A DNA stretch of 55,946 bases, from positions 1-55,946 of the forward strand of contig JALPWY010000007.1 in assembly GCA_023271875.1 (NCBI GenBank), read 5' to 3'. Position 1 is the stretch's first letter, and each line of letters starts with the position of its first letter. This DNA comes from Nitrospinaceae bacterium. Its GTDB lineage: Bacteria; Nitrospinota; Nitrospinia; Nitrospinales; VA-1. Under the pieces are notes generated by a model. The model saw only the letters and a program-made list of their open reading frames with translations, searched no databases and was not told the origin of the DNA. Position numbers and translations under genes: made by a program. Of this stretch, positions 1 through 8,364 are shown piece after piece.

Positions 1-1131
1 CCCAAATAAAAGAGCAATATACACAAAGTTTCGACTTGCAAGATGCTGGATCAAATCGTAAATCCATGTTCCATGAAAGGTGGAGCCTTTTCCCTCTTTC
101 GGGAAATATATAAAGTAAAAAATTAAGCTTCCCCCAACGCCCAATAAAATAAAAGGTATCAGTGCATGCAAGAACCCACTATTCTTTGCGGCTCCAATCA
201 TGATTCCGGTAAAGGCAAAAACGTTATTTAAATTGTCACAAGTTGTGTCGAGCGTATCACCAAAATCCGACTCCATGAACTTCAGTCTTGCTACATCACC
301 GTCACAACAGTCCCAAATGGCAGTCCCCACAAAAGCCAGTCCTCCTAGTAAACCACCCCAATAGCCACCCTGGGAAAATTGCCAGGCTGACAAAAGACCG
401 ATAACAAGGCCAAATAGGGTTAGTGCATTCGGTGTGATAGAGGTCTTCACTAGTAAGGAGGATATTTTAAGGGAGAAATAGGAGTTAACCCAAAAGTCCA
501 TAAATTGGCTGTAATTGTGCTTATGTAGATTGATAAAAGTTTTCTCAGTTTGGCGGGCGGTTGGTTCGTTCTCTACTAATTTAGCAAAATGCTTGGGGCC
601 ATCTAGAGTGATCACATTGCCCAACGTTTGGGTGTTAGGATTTTTAATGTGGTTTTTAAGTGCTTCCAATTTAGATGAGGGAGCGAGAAAGATATTACCC
701 AGTTTAATTTGGGGACCTTTCAAGCCCACTATTTCATCTTGTTCAAACATCCTTTCTTGGTTTGATTGCTCAATAAAGTCCTGAATAGTAGTTGCCGTGA
801 CAACCATGTTACCGTTCATCAGTAAAAAATTTTGAGACCCAATAAGAGACTGAATATGTTGCCAATTTTTTTGGTCTTTCTTTTCTATTTGTTCATGCCA
901 AATGATTTCCACCTGAAATCTGGAATCGTTGGCCATGTTCTCTTCGGTCTTCTCTCGAATATCGTCCATTGATTCTTGAGAAAGAATGGTAATTTGATTA
1001 AAACCAGCCCGTTGTAGAGTTAAAATCAACCGCTCAAGCATTTTAATGCCAGCAAAACCTCTTTGAAGCAAAGCAGGATATTGTCCGGCACAAGGGGGTA
1101 ATAAAACTATTGCTAGCTTAACAAACTTCAT
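1..1131 (-). CDS. Nucleotidyltransferase-like / CDP-alcohol phosphatidyltransferase fusion (C-terminus outside the window)
   Basis: This is an open reading frame on the minus strand that runs off the left edge; 377 codons are visible from ATG at 1131, which has an AGGA about 11 bases upstream. Residues 1 to about 190 have the layout of a sugar-nucleotidyltransferase domain, but the glycine-rich loop reads LLPPCAGQYPAL and the usual metal-binding Asp segment reads LLMNGNMV, so this half looks degenerate. Residues 230-377 contain membrane segments and the complete CDP-alcohol phosphatidyltransferase signature: D274, D277-G278, A281-R282, G291, D295 and D299. The family joins a CDP-alcohol to a second alcohol in the membrane. 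The same domain order is known in bifunctional inositol-phosphate cytidylyltransferase / di-myo-inositol-phosphate-phosphate synthases. The substrate here is unknown; a phosphodiester-linked lipid or glycan precursor is a guess. Confidence 0.85.
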   Translation of the reverse strand, partial: MKFVKLAIVLLPPCAGQYPALLQRGFAGIKMLERLILTLQRAGFNQITILSQESMDDIREKTEENMANDSRFQVEIIWHEQIEKKDQKNWQHIQSLIGSQNFLLMNGNMVVTATTIQDFIEQSNQERMFEQDEIVGLKGPQIKLGNIFLAPSSKLEALKNHIKNPNTQTLGNVITLDGPKHFAKLVENEPTARQTEKTFINLHKHNYSQFMDFWVNSYFSLKISSLLVKTSITPNALTLFGLVIGLLSAWQFSQGGYWGGLLGGLAFVGTAIWDCCDGDVARLKFMESDFGDTLDTTCDNLNNVFAFTGIMIGAAKNSGFLHALIPFILLGVGGSLIFYFIYFPKEGKGSTFHGTWIYDLIQHLASRNFVYIALLFG

Positions 1132-1446
1132 GACATATTTTTCCTGGGCTAAATTTTTAATCTTGTTGGTATAAAATTTAAAGAACAATCAATAACTTAA
1201 TAGACCTTTTTGGAATTAAGTTTTCGATTTCTCTTAATCTATAGATTGTTTAATTCTTCATTAAGGCTGAATTTTATCAGGTTTTTGTTGGGAGTTAAGC
1301 CAGCCTATTTTTGATAGAGTACCAAATTACAAGGGAGGGGGGACTGCTTTCCAAATGACCGCACGTATAAAATAACACGCCATGCCTCATCCTCGGTTAA
1401 TGTAAGTGGGACAAATTGTACCATAATGTAAGGAGGTGTTTTTTTA

Positions 1447-1492
1447 GGGTAAGGTATTTATATTCTATAGGGTAAAGTATTTATATTCTATA
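1447..1492. repeat. Two tandem 23-bp copies upstream of fliL
   Basis: The unit begins GGGTAAGGTATTTATATTC and occurs at 1447-1469 and again at 1470-1492 with one mismatch (G to A at the seventh base). It lies 130 bases before the fliL start. It could be a duplicated regulator site or a simple slippage product. Confidence 0.8.
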
Positions 1493-1540
1493 ACGATAGA
1501 TGTATATATAAATAATATTTCAAAATAATGTAGTAAGGTA

Positions 1541-1558
1541 TAGCCATTGAAATGGCTA
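1541..1558. promoter_or_regulatory. Small perfect hairpin in the fliL leader
   Basis: TAGCCAT (1541-1547) and ATGGCTA (1552-1558) form a 7-bp perfect stem around a TGAA loop, 64 bases before the fliL start. No T-run follows, so it is not a terminator. It may be a 5' untranslated-region structure or an operator; its function is unknown. Confidence 0.4.
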
Positions 1559-1622
1559 ACCCAAAACCTTTCAACCTGCACTCGAATATATCCACTGAAA
1601 GCGACTGTTAAGGAAAATATCT

Positions 1623-2087
1623 ATGAAAACATATCGTGTAAGATTGCTAGTATTTGCAACTGCGGCAGGGTTGATATTTTTATTGAATCAGGGAAACTTG
1701 GAAGCTCAAGAAGAGGTTACAGAGGAAGAAAAGGTCGAAGAAAAAACATCGAGTGAAGAGCCGAAACCCGCGAAGAAGGTGAAAAAAGATCTTATGTTTC
1801 ACCTAGAGCCGTTCATTGTGAACCTTGCTAAGAGTGGAGGGAACCGGTTCTTGAAGGTGACGGTCTCTTTGGAGATGAGTAGTCCTGAAGTCCGACCTGG
1901 ACTAAAAAAAAATATTCAAAAAGTTACTGATTCCATTCTTTTGCTATTGAGTACAAAAACATTTAAAGATGTTTATTCTGTTCAAGGAAAATTTACTCTT
2001 AAAGGCGAGATCACAACGCGTGTAAATCAATTTTTAACAGAAGGGCAGGTAAAGGGAGCCTACTTCACAGAATTTATTATTCAGTAA
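1623..2087 (+). CDS. fliL: Flagellar basal body-associated protein FliL
   Basis: A 154-residue protein with one N-terminal membrane segment (about residues 5-25), a charged Glu/Lys-rich linker (about 28-55) and the periplasmic FliL domain. Visible FliL hallmarks are LEPFIVNLA, the strand FLKVTVSLEM, and the C-terminal block with ITTRVNQFL ending FTEFIIQ. FliL surrounds the stator units at the flagellar motor and modulates torque. The ATG is preceded by AAGGA with an 8-base spacer, supporting this start. In most genomes fliL sits with fliM/fliN; here no other flagellar gene is next to it and the next gene is convergent, so it appears to be a lone or additional copy. Confidence 0.9.
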   Translation: MKTYRVRLLVFATAAGLIFLLNQGNLEAQEEVTEEEKVEEKTSSEEPKPAKKVKKDLMFHLEPFIVNLAKSGGNRFLKVTVSLEMSSPEVRPGLKKNIQKVTDSILLLLSTKTFKDVYSVQGKFTLKGEITTRVNQFLTEGQVKGAYFTEFIIQ

Positions 2088-2106
2088 TCATATATGTAAA
2101 TATTTG

Positions 2107-3435
2107 TTAATTTGAAGCGCAACGAAATCCATTGCCCGCTGCTTGTAGTTGAAAATGCGATTCCCTGCGGTTGGCTGATCTCATTTCCGAAACTTTTTGG
2201 TTCCAGGCCCCACCCCGATATATTTTATTAGTGATGGATGCTGCCCCGGCGCAGGTGCCAGCGCAGGTGTCTAATTCAGGGCGAGGTCCTAGCGGATCTT
2301 TCTTAGGGCTGATCATGTAGTATTTTTTATCGATATCGAACCAATCTTGAACCCACTCACTCACATTGCCAGACATATCATGTAGACCGAACGGATTAGG
2401 GGGAAATGATCCGACTGGAGCGGTATGCCTGAACCCATCCGAGACACGCGGTTCCCGAATATTCATTTCACATGCGCTATCACAGAAATTTCCCTCTCTC
2501 CCAGTTACTCTGTTACCCCAATAAAACTCTGTTTGCTTCCCTCCGCGGGCTGCATATTCCCATTCGGCCTCACTGGGCAATCGAAGTCCTAATTTTTTGC
2601 AATATCCTCGTGCATCTAACCAACTTACACTGTCTACCGGATGGTCAGCACCTACATTTTCAGAAGGGTTGACTTTCATAACAGCTTGATAATTTTTTTG
2701 CTTCACCTCGTATTTACTTAACTTGAATGAAGATATACAGACCTCGTGCACTGGGAGTTCGTCTGGATCTCCTACCTTACTCCCCATTTGAAAACATCCA
2801 GCTTTTATTGAAACCATTTCTTCTTTCGGTTCGACATTTATTGAAGAAATAATTTTTTTCTTAACCTGGGATTTTAAGACCATAATTTTTTCCCTTGTAG
2901 CCGCAGGAATCCCAAAATATTTGATCCGGTTTTTGCTTTTTGGCAGAAGTTTCATTTTACCTGTTTTCTTAAAGTACACACGGTAATGAGGAACAGGTTC
3001 AGCTGGATCTCCTTTCACAAACTTACTAAACTCATCGTTTTCCTGCCGTGCGGATTTATCTATGATCATTACTGTTTCGTCAACCAATTCTGCACTATGG
3101 GGTTTGGTATCTCCGTCCATATAAACGAGAATGTCGCGGCCTTTTGCAACGGGTAGTTTTAGAAGATCATTTAGAAGGGATAAGGCTTCGTTTAACTTAT
3201 TTAATTTTATCTTTACGGTTGCTAAATTCCGGGTCGCCAAGAAGTTGCCTGACTCAACCTCCAGAACTTTTTCAAAAAAACCTTCAGCAATCTTATATTG
3301 ACCCGTAACTAAAGCCTTATTCCCCAATTTCATTAGCTTCGAGGTTTCGCTTGCTTGGCTTGAATTGAAAATTAGTAAAAAAAATAAAAACTGAGAAAAT
3401 ATGAAAATTACCAATCGTTGGGTCAGTCTTGGCAT
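2107..3435 (-). CDS. Secreted TPR protein with a SUMF1 (formylglycine-generating-enzyme-like) domain
   Basis: The chosen ATG at 3435 (protein starts MPRLTQRLV) is preceded by GGAGGG at 3448-3453; an in-frame TTG at 3462 is less likely. About 442 residues: a signal peptide ending near SSQASE, two TPR-like helical pairs (about residues 30-95), a middle region without a recognised fold, and a C-terminal SUMF1 domain with IKAGCFQMGS, RLPSEAEWEYAARGG, the FGLHDMSGNVSEWVQDW block and a final GNGFRCASN. The two active-site cysteines of true formylglycine-generating enzymes are not present after YRGGAW, so sulfatase activation is unlikely; non-catalytic members often act as binding or structural modules. 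It converges on fliL with a 19-base gap. Its partner is unknown. Confidence 0.85.
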   Translation of the reverse strand: MPRLTQRLVIFIFSQFLFFLLIFNSSQASETSKLMKLGNKALVTGQYKIAEGFFEKVLEVESGNFLATRNLATVKIKLNKLNEALSLLNDLLKLPVAKGRDILVYMDGDTKPHSAELVDETVMIIDKSARQENDEFSKFVKGDPAEPVPHYRVYFKKTGKMKLLPKSKNRIKYFGIPAATREKIMVLKSQVKKKIISSINVEPKEEMVSIKAGCFQMGSKVGDPDELPVHEVCISSFKLSKYEVKQKNYQAVMKVNPSENVGADHPVDSVSWLDARGYCKKLGLRLPSEAEWEYAARGGKQTEFYWGNRVTGREGNFCDSACEMNIREPRVSDGFRHTAPVGSFPPNPFGLHDMSGNVSEWVQDWFDIDKKYYMISPKKDPLGPRPELDTCAGTCAGAASITNKIYRGGAWNQKVSEMRSANRRESHFQLQAAGNGFRCASN

Positions 3436-3785
3436 GGGGCAGTTTTTCCCTCCATAGTGCAATTAAGAGTAGAGCGGAATATAGTGCTAATTAGAATATA
3501 TTTTAGAAACAAAATCAATATTCTGTGCAAACTAAACATATTTCAATTCGGATTTAGCTCTCGAAGCCAAAGTTGTTTTATAGTATAATGGCCAAGAAAT
3601 TAGAGGCAATAATATAGCCTTTCACACACCGATTACTTTAGCACAATGGAATGATTCCGACCTTGCCATTGACTGACCAGTTAGAAACCCGTAATAAACA
3701 AGTGCGATTCAAGTCTCGACCTTTAAAACAGATTTTGGAAGGTGGGCTATCTTGCCTCTAAGAGATTAAATCTAGAGAGTTAAAT
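3436..3785. other. Intergenic region between divergent genes
   Basis: 350 bases with no gene. A TATAAT hexamer lies at about 3582-3587 on the + strand but has no good -35 partner, so it is only a weak promoter candidate for the methyltransferase-aminotransferase pair that follows. Confidence 0.4.
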
Positions 3786-5012
3786 ATGATTTCAAATTGT
3801 CGTGTATGTGAAACCATCATTCAACCATTTATGTCTTTTGGGAAAATGCCGATTGCTAACGGGTTTCTGGATCCTGAAGACTTTACTATGGAATATTTTT
3901 ATGAACTTAAGCCCGTCTTTTGCGAAAACTGCTTAACATTTCAGATTACTGAACAACCAGACCCAAAAAAAATGTTTCACCAAAATTATGCTTTTTTTTC
4001 TCGAACCTCAAAACGCATGGTAAGCCACTTTAAGTCTTATGCTGATTGGATTATGCATGAGTACCTTTCCTCCCCAGACCCTTTTGTTGTTGAAATTGGA
4101 AGCAACGATGGCGCAATGATGGAAAATTTTTCCAAAAATAAAATTCGTCACTTGGGCGTAGAACCTTCTGAGAACGTGGCTAACGAAGCTCGCAAACATG
4201 GCATTAATACATTATGTTCATTTTTTAACTTAACCACCGCTGAAAAAATAACCTCCAAATATGGACTCGCTGACGCTTTGATCGCTGCCAATGTCATGTG
4301 CCATATCCCTGATCTCCATGGAGTTGCTCGAGGAGTCGATCACTTACTTAAACCTAAGGGTATTTTAGTTTTCGAAGAACCTTATTTAGGCGACATGATT
4401 CAAAATACCGCCTATGATCAAATCTATGATGAACATGTATATATATTTTCTGCACGCAGTGTGAAGAATATTTTTAACAAACACGGTTTCGAACTCATTG
4501 ATGTAAAAAAGCAATCAACGCATGGAGGTTCGATGCGTTACATATTGGCTCGAAAAGGGAAACGGCCTGTCTCCCCGAATGTTGATAGACAATTGGCTTA
4601 TGAAGACAATATTAATCTCCACCTTCAAGGCACCTACGACCGGTTTCGCGAAAGATGCGAGCTTTCACGAAAAGATTTAGTCGCCATCCTACAGCAACAA
4701 AAAAATGCCGGAAAGCGAGTTGTTGGTTATGCGGCAACATCCAAAAGTACCACTGTTTTAAATTATTGTGGAATTGGTCCTGATCTAATCGAATTTATTT
4801 CTGATACCACCCCTATTAAGCAAGGGAAATACACCCCCGGGGTACACATACCTGTTCGTCCCTATGAAGATTTGCAAAAATGCTATCCGGATGGGTTACT
4901 ACTTTTTGCTTGGAATCATAAAAAAGAAGTTATGGAAAAGGAATCTAATTTTTTAGACCAAGGTGGAGAGTGGATCACCTATGTTCCCCAAGTCTCCTTA
5001 ATCCGGAAATGA
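3786..5012 (+). CDS. Sugar C-methyltransferase (zinc-binding, SAM-dependent)
   Basis: A 408-residue protein with the three-part layout of NDP-hexose C-methyltransferases such as TylC3 and NovU. Cys5, Cys8, Cys46 and Cys49 form the N-terminal zinc site. A Rossmann SAM-binding domain has VVEIGSNDG near residue 100 and the family blocks DEHVYIFS and STHGGSMRY. The C-terminal domain carries [17 protein letters not shown]. The family transfers a methyl group from SAM to a keto-sugar nucleotide, making a branched carbon. The stop overlaps the start of the next gene by ATGA, so it is translationally coupled to a sugar aminotransferase; the pair suggests a C-methylated amino sugar. The exact carbon position cannot be read from sequence. 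Confidence 0.9.
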   Translation: MISNCRVCETIIQPFMSFGKMPIANGFLDPEDFTMEYFYELKPVFCENCLTFQITEQPDPKKMFHQNYAFFSRTSKRMVSHFKSYADWIMHEYLSSPDPFVVEIGSNDGAMMENFSKNKIRHLGVEPSENVANEARKHGINTLCSFFNLTTAEKITSKYGLADALIAANVMCHIPDLHGVARGVDHLLKPKGILVFEEPYLGDMIQNTAYDQIYDEHVYIFSARSVKNIFNKHGFELIDVKKQSTHGGSMRYILARKGKRPVSPNVDRQLAYEDNINLHLQGTYDRFRERCELSRKDLVAILQQQKNAGKRVVGYAATSKSTTVLNYCGIGPDLIEFISDTTPIKQGKYTPGVHIPVRPYEDLQKCYPDGLLLFAWNHKKEVMEKESNFLDQGGEWITYVPQVSLIRK

Positions 5013-6109
5013 TCCTTTGCAGTAATCCTAAAGCTCAATACCTGACACATAAAGATGAAATCGATTTTGCTGTCCGGCGAGTCCTTTCAGGGGATCAATT
5101 TGTTTTAGGAAAGAATGTTCGTGAGTTTGAAAAAGAGTTCTCTGAATATATCGGCTCTCGGCATTCGGTAAGCGTTGGTAATGGAACAGATGCCCTTTGT
5201 CTGGTGATGCGTGCTATGGGGTTGGGCCCTGGAGATGAGGTGATAGCACCCTCTCATACTGCCACAGCAACGATTGCAGCTATTACTATGGCAGGAGCCA
5301 TTCCCGTTTTTGCTGATGTGGAGCCGGTCCATTATACACTCGACCCCCTTTCAGTATCTCAAGCGATCACTCCTAAAACCAAAGGGATCATAGTAGTTCA
5401 TCTGTATGGGCAGCCTGCAGATATGGACAGGATCGTAGAGATTGCCCGCCAAAATAATTTAAAGCTTATTGAAGATTGCGCTCAGGCATCTGGGGCAACT
5501 TATAATAATCGCCGAGTGGGGAGTATTGGAGATGCGGGATGCTTCAGTTTTTACCCAACAAAAAATCTGGGAGCATTAGGCGATGGTGGTGCCATTGTTA
5601 CCTCAGACTCATTTCTGGCGGATCAAGTAAGAAGGCTTCGACAATACGGATGGGATGAAAACCGAGTCAGCCAATGTGCAGGCTACAATAGCCGCTTAGA
5701 CGAACTTCAGGCGGCAGTTTTAAGAGTCAAATTAAAGTATTTGGAAGCGGACAACGCAAAACGCGTTTCCCTAGCCCAAAAATATAAAGATGAATTAAAC
5801 CAGTTGTCCTTGGAACCAGTTTCCCTGCGGGCAGGGTGTTCGCATGTTTATCACTTGTACGTCATAGGTGTTGAGCGCAGAGACGCTTTGGTTGCTTACT
5901 TAAAGTCGCGTGGTATTATAGCTGGAATACATTATCCGGTACCAGTTCATCTCATGCCCGCCTACACTCTAGAAACCAGTCTGGAGTCAACTCTGACAAA
6001 TACTAATCGTATTGCAAAAAGAGTGCTCAGCTTGCCAATGTATCCGGAGTTAGTAGAGTCAGACCAAAATCAGGTTGTTGATGCCCTTAAGGAGTTTTTA
6101 AGACCTTGA
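5009..6109 (+). CDS. DegT/DnrJ/EryC1/StrS-family sugar aminotransferase
   Basis: A 366-residue PLP enzyme. I start it at ATG 5009, which overlaps the preceding stop by four bases; an upstream in-frame start at 4970 would lie inside the methyltransferase gene. Family features are GNGTDAL near residue 58, the PLP-contacting ED at 155-156 with CAQASGATY, and the Schiff-base lysine K185 in [14 protein letters not shown]. The family moves an amino group from glutamate onto a keto-sugar nucleotide. With the upstream C-methyltransferase it probably makes a branched amino sugar. A short weak inverted repeat followed by four T lies just after the gene (GCCCT/AGGGC near 6154). Confidence 0.92.
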   Translation: MILCSNPKAQYLTHKDEIDFAVRRVLSGDQFVLGKNVREFEKEFSEYIGSRHSVSVGNGTDALCLVMRAMGLGPGDEVIAPSHTATATIAAITMAGAIPVFADVEPVHYTLDPLSVSQAITPKTKGIIVVHLYGQPADMDRIVEIARQNNLKLIEDCAQASGATYNNRRVGSIGDAGCFSFYPTKNLGALGDGGAIVTSDSFLADQVRRLRQYGWDENRVSQCAGYNSRLDELQAAVLRVKLKYLEADNAKRVSLAQKYKDELNQLSLEPVSLRAGCSHVYHLYVIGVERRDALVAYLKSRGIIAGIHYPVPVHLMPAYTLETSLESTLTNTNRIAKRVLSLPMYPELVESDQNQVVDALKEFLRP

Positions 6110-6394
6110 ATTGATGAGCAAAGGAAATTATGCTAGTGTGAACTACTTACCACGCCCTAAGGGCTTTTAAAAATAAATAGTTAAAGAACATTATGATCAA
6201 CGACAAGAGTATCTTGAAAAGCAGAGAAATTCAAGAGGGGGAAATCTAGAAACCTTCTCGGAAATGTTGTGCAGAGCCTAAAGAGTGATCCGTGGGGAAC
6301 TCTGACAACAGAGGGTTTGAGTAGAAGTAGCAGATTTTCTGCCTGATGTCGCCGAAAAAGATGAGATACCGGGATACTTGTATGTAAGTAACCC

Positions 6395-7777
6395 TTAGTA
6401 GACTAACTTCATCTCAGATAAAATTTCTTCAAAATGTTCTTCTACTTGGTCACCTTGACGGAAAGTTAGGCTCGTTAGATAGTTGTTTTCAGAACACAAT
6501 TTTGATGAAGCTTCTGTCAGATCCATCTCAATTAATGCTCTCATCCATCTTTCATCTATATTATACTTTATAAAAAAAGTTCCTAATTTTACAAGATTTC
6601 GCAATTTCCTCTTCGTTTCGGGATCAAATTTTACGGACCCAGTTCCACCATACCAATCGAAATTACACTCTTCTTCTACCTCTATATTTTTTTCCTTACA
6701 CACTCTCCATAATTCAGTTCCTGGATAGAGCATCAAAGGGAAAACAGCTCCAAATGTTCCAGCCCCAACTCGTTGAGTCAACTTTATTGTTTCTAGAGCG
6801 TCCCCTATGGGATCTTCTACTGGAAGACCGATGATTACTTCTAATTTTGTCCGGATCCCAAACGCCCTTAAACGATCCGTCGCTTTTTGCAACATTTCTT
6901 CCGTTTGAAATTGACGGTTAAACAATCTCAAAGATTCGGAACGGGCCGCCTGAACTCCCATAGCTACCGTATCTACCAAACTTCCTAGGGTATCCAAAAC
7001 TTTATCCGATGCGTTGACAATTGTTGGAGGGGTTATGAATCCATAAATGGGCAAATCAATCTCCTGTTTATAAATCTTAGCGAACTCTGGGAAGAAATCA
7101 TCTACATCCTTCCCATATATGAGGTCATCATCGCACATATCAACCTCTAAAGTTGGGTACTTGAGGAAAATTTTAGCCTCCTCAATTATGTTTTCAATCG
7201 GCCTTCTGGTAAGATAATAATCTGCATAGGCCTTTGGACCGTACCTCTTTCTCACTGCGGAAATAGAACAATAAGAACAGTTGTAGGGGCATCCAAAATG
7301 CGACATCAACATTTTTCTATGTCGCTCCCCTATCCTTGGAATGGACGAAAAATACTCATCTCTAGATGGCATAATATCAACCATTGAAATCATATCGCCT
7401 TCAATAACCTCCTTTTTATTGCTAGAAACTATCTTTTCAATCGTTCCATGAACTGGCCCAGTTATAACAAGGTCTACCCCGTCTAATTCAATTACTTCCG
7501 GCATTGCGGCCGGGTGATGGCCTCCGAACACCGACTTAGCTTCAGGTAAACATTCTTTGAGCTGTTTACTTAAACTGACAGCTTGAGTGAAAAAAGTTGT
7601 TAAGGGAGAAAAACATAAAAAATCAGGCTCGTAATCTGTAACGTCTTGAATAACGCTATTCTCAGCACAATCAAACCACCTAAATTCATGGCCTACCTTT
7701 TCTATTTCGGCAGCAACAAACTCCAAACTATACTGCTCATCGTTTCCAATGTGCACTAAAGCAAATTTCCTTGGCAT
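6395..7777 (-). CDS. B12-binding-domain radical SAM enzyme
   Basis: The ATG at 7777 (MPRKFALVHIG) has GGAGG at 7786-7790 with an 8-base spacer, preferred over an upstream in-frame codon at 7831; the protein is about 460 residues. Residues 1-130 have the Rossmann-like layout of cobalamin-binding domains, with VFGGHHPAAMPE around residue 84. The radical SAM motif is C163-x3-C167-x2-C170 (CPYNCSYC) and the TIM-barrel core follows, including the GLPVEDP segment. Family members use a 5'-deoxyadenosyl radical, often for methyl transfer to unreactive carbons or sulfur insertion. It stands alone on the minus strand between glycan genes. The cobalamin domain shows no clear D-x-H-x2-G motif, so actual B12 use is uncertain. 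Confidence 0.88.
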   Translation of the reverse strand: MPRKFALVHIGNDEQYSLEFVAAEIEKVGHEFRWFDCAENSVIQDVTDYEPDFLCFSPLTTFFTQAVSLSKQLKECLPEAKSVFGGHHPAAMPEVIELDGVDLVITGPVHGTIEKIVSSNKKEVIEGDMISMVDIMPSRDEYFSSIPRIGERHRKMLMSHFGCPYNCSYCSISAVRKRYGPKAYADYYLTRRPIENIIEEAKIFLKYPTLEVDMCDDDLIYGKDVDDFFPEFAKIYKQEIDLPIYGFITPPTIVNASDKVLDTLGSLVDTVAMGVQAARSESLRLFNRQFQTEEMLQKATDRLRAFGIRTKLEVIIGLPVEDPIGDALETIKLTQRVGAGTFGAVFPLMLYPGTELWRVCKEKNIEVEEECNFDWYGGTGSVKFDPETKRKLRNLVKLGTFFIKYNIDERWMRALIEMDLTEASSKLCSENNYLTSLTFRQGDQVEEHFEEILSEMKLVY

Positions 7778-7890
7778 TCTCAAAACCTCCAATAAAAATT
7801 GAACTCCCAATAATCTGGTTTTAAGCCTCAATAGAAACCAAAAAACCTGTGTTCAAATTCTTAGATAAGATTGCTAAAATATCTTTTTTA

Positions 7891-7907
7891 CCTCCTTTTT
7901 AAGGAGG
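7891..7907. repeat. Perfect hairpin pairing a Shine-Dalgarno-like sequence with its complement
   Basis: CCTCCTT (7891-7897), TTT loop, AAGGAGG (7901-7907). The 7-bp stem is the core Shine-Dalgarno sequence paired with its own complement, on whichever strand is transcribed. It lies 114 bases upstream of the leftward radical SAM gene. No start codon sits at normal distance from either arm, so its role is unclear. Confidence 0.45.
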
Positions 7908-8298
7908 CTCTATTTCAGTTTCTTAAGGGGTATACCAACCCCCTATCGTCAGTTATCGCAGCGCCCTTGAATCAGATAATGATTTTTATGATGTGCACCA
8001 ACCATATGGTCTAAAATTCTATTACATTTTTTCCCTGACATCCATCTTTAATTTAGGTTTTCTCAACTTTTCACAAATGCCTTGGGAGAGAATAAGAAGA
8101 GCCCGATTGGTTCAAAGGGGAGATAATTTAGAAAGTCGGTTAATCCTCGCAATATTCAAGATATCCTCTGGGATTATTAGTGAATAAAAGTTTTTTATCA
8201 AGTTTACTATCGATTCGAAACCGGTTATCCTCTGACAAAAACTGGCGTAACGCTGTTTTTGGGTTATTCCCAGTTCCCTAAGATCTAGGTCTGTGTGT

Positions 8299-8327
8299 TT
8301 GACAGATTTGTTTTCTTAATGTTAAAA
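8299..8327 (+). promoter_or_regulatory. Candidate sigma-70-type promoter
   Basis: A consensus -35 hexamer TTGACA (8299-8304), a 17-base spacer and a weak -10 hexamer TTAAAA (8322-8327) lie about 40 bases upstream of the epimerase gene at 8365. The -10 box is poor, so this is tentative. Confidence 0.35.
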
Positions 8328-8364
8328 GCAATGTACTTCTGACATTACCTTCGCTGGAAATTCA

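Larger units (their letters stand above)
1132..1622. other. Intergenic region between divergent genes, with a tandem repeat and a hairpin
   Basis: No gene is visible in this 491-base A+T-rich stretch. It should hold the promoters of the leftward phosphatidyltransferase gene and of fliL. The only clear structures are a 23-bp tandem duplication (1447-1492) and a small perfect hairpin (1541-1558), listed separately. I could not pick a convincing -35/-10 pair. Confidence 0.6.
7778..8364. other. Intergenic region between divergent genes
   Basis: 587 bases between divergent genes. It contains a perfect hairpin made of a Shine-Dalgarno-like sequence and its complement (7891-7907), and a TTGACA at 8299-8304 with TTAAAA 17 bases downstream, a possible promoter for the epimerase gene at 8365. 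An open frame at 7993-8187 has no ribosome site and no recognisable content, and I do not count it as a gene. Confidence 0.5.

Noticed and set aside
2107-3435. Sulfatase-activating enzyme
   Set aside because: The SUMF1 domain lacks the active-site cysteines and no sulfatase gene is present.
6154-6168. Terminator after the aminotransferase gene (GCCCT/AGGGC followed by four T)
   Set aside because: The stem is at most five pairs with an impossible or very small loop, so I do not list it as a terminator.
6193-6249. A short frame resembling the start of a dCTP-deaminase-like protein (MINDKSILKSREIQEGEI)
   Set aside because: It stops after 18 codons and the downstream sequence does not continue the family in any frame, so the resemblance is too weak.
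7993-8187. A 64-codon open frame on the + strand
   Set aside because: It has no ribosome site and no recognisable motif, and its composition is like the surrounding intergenic DNA.
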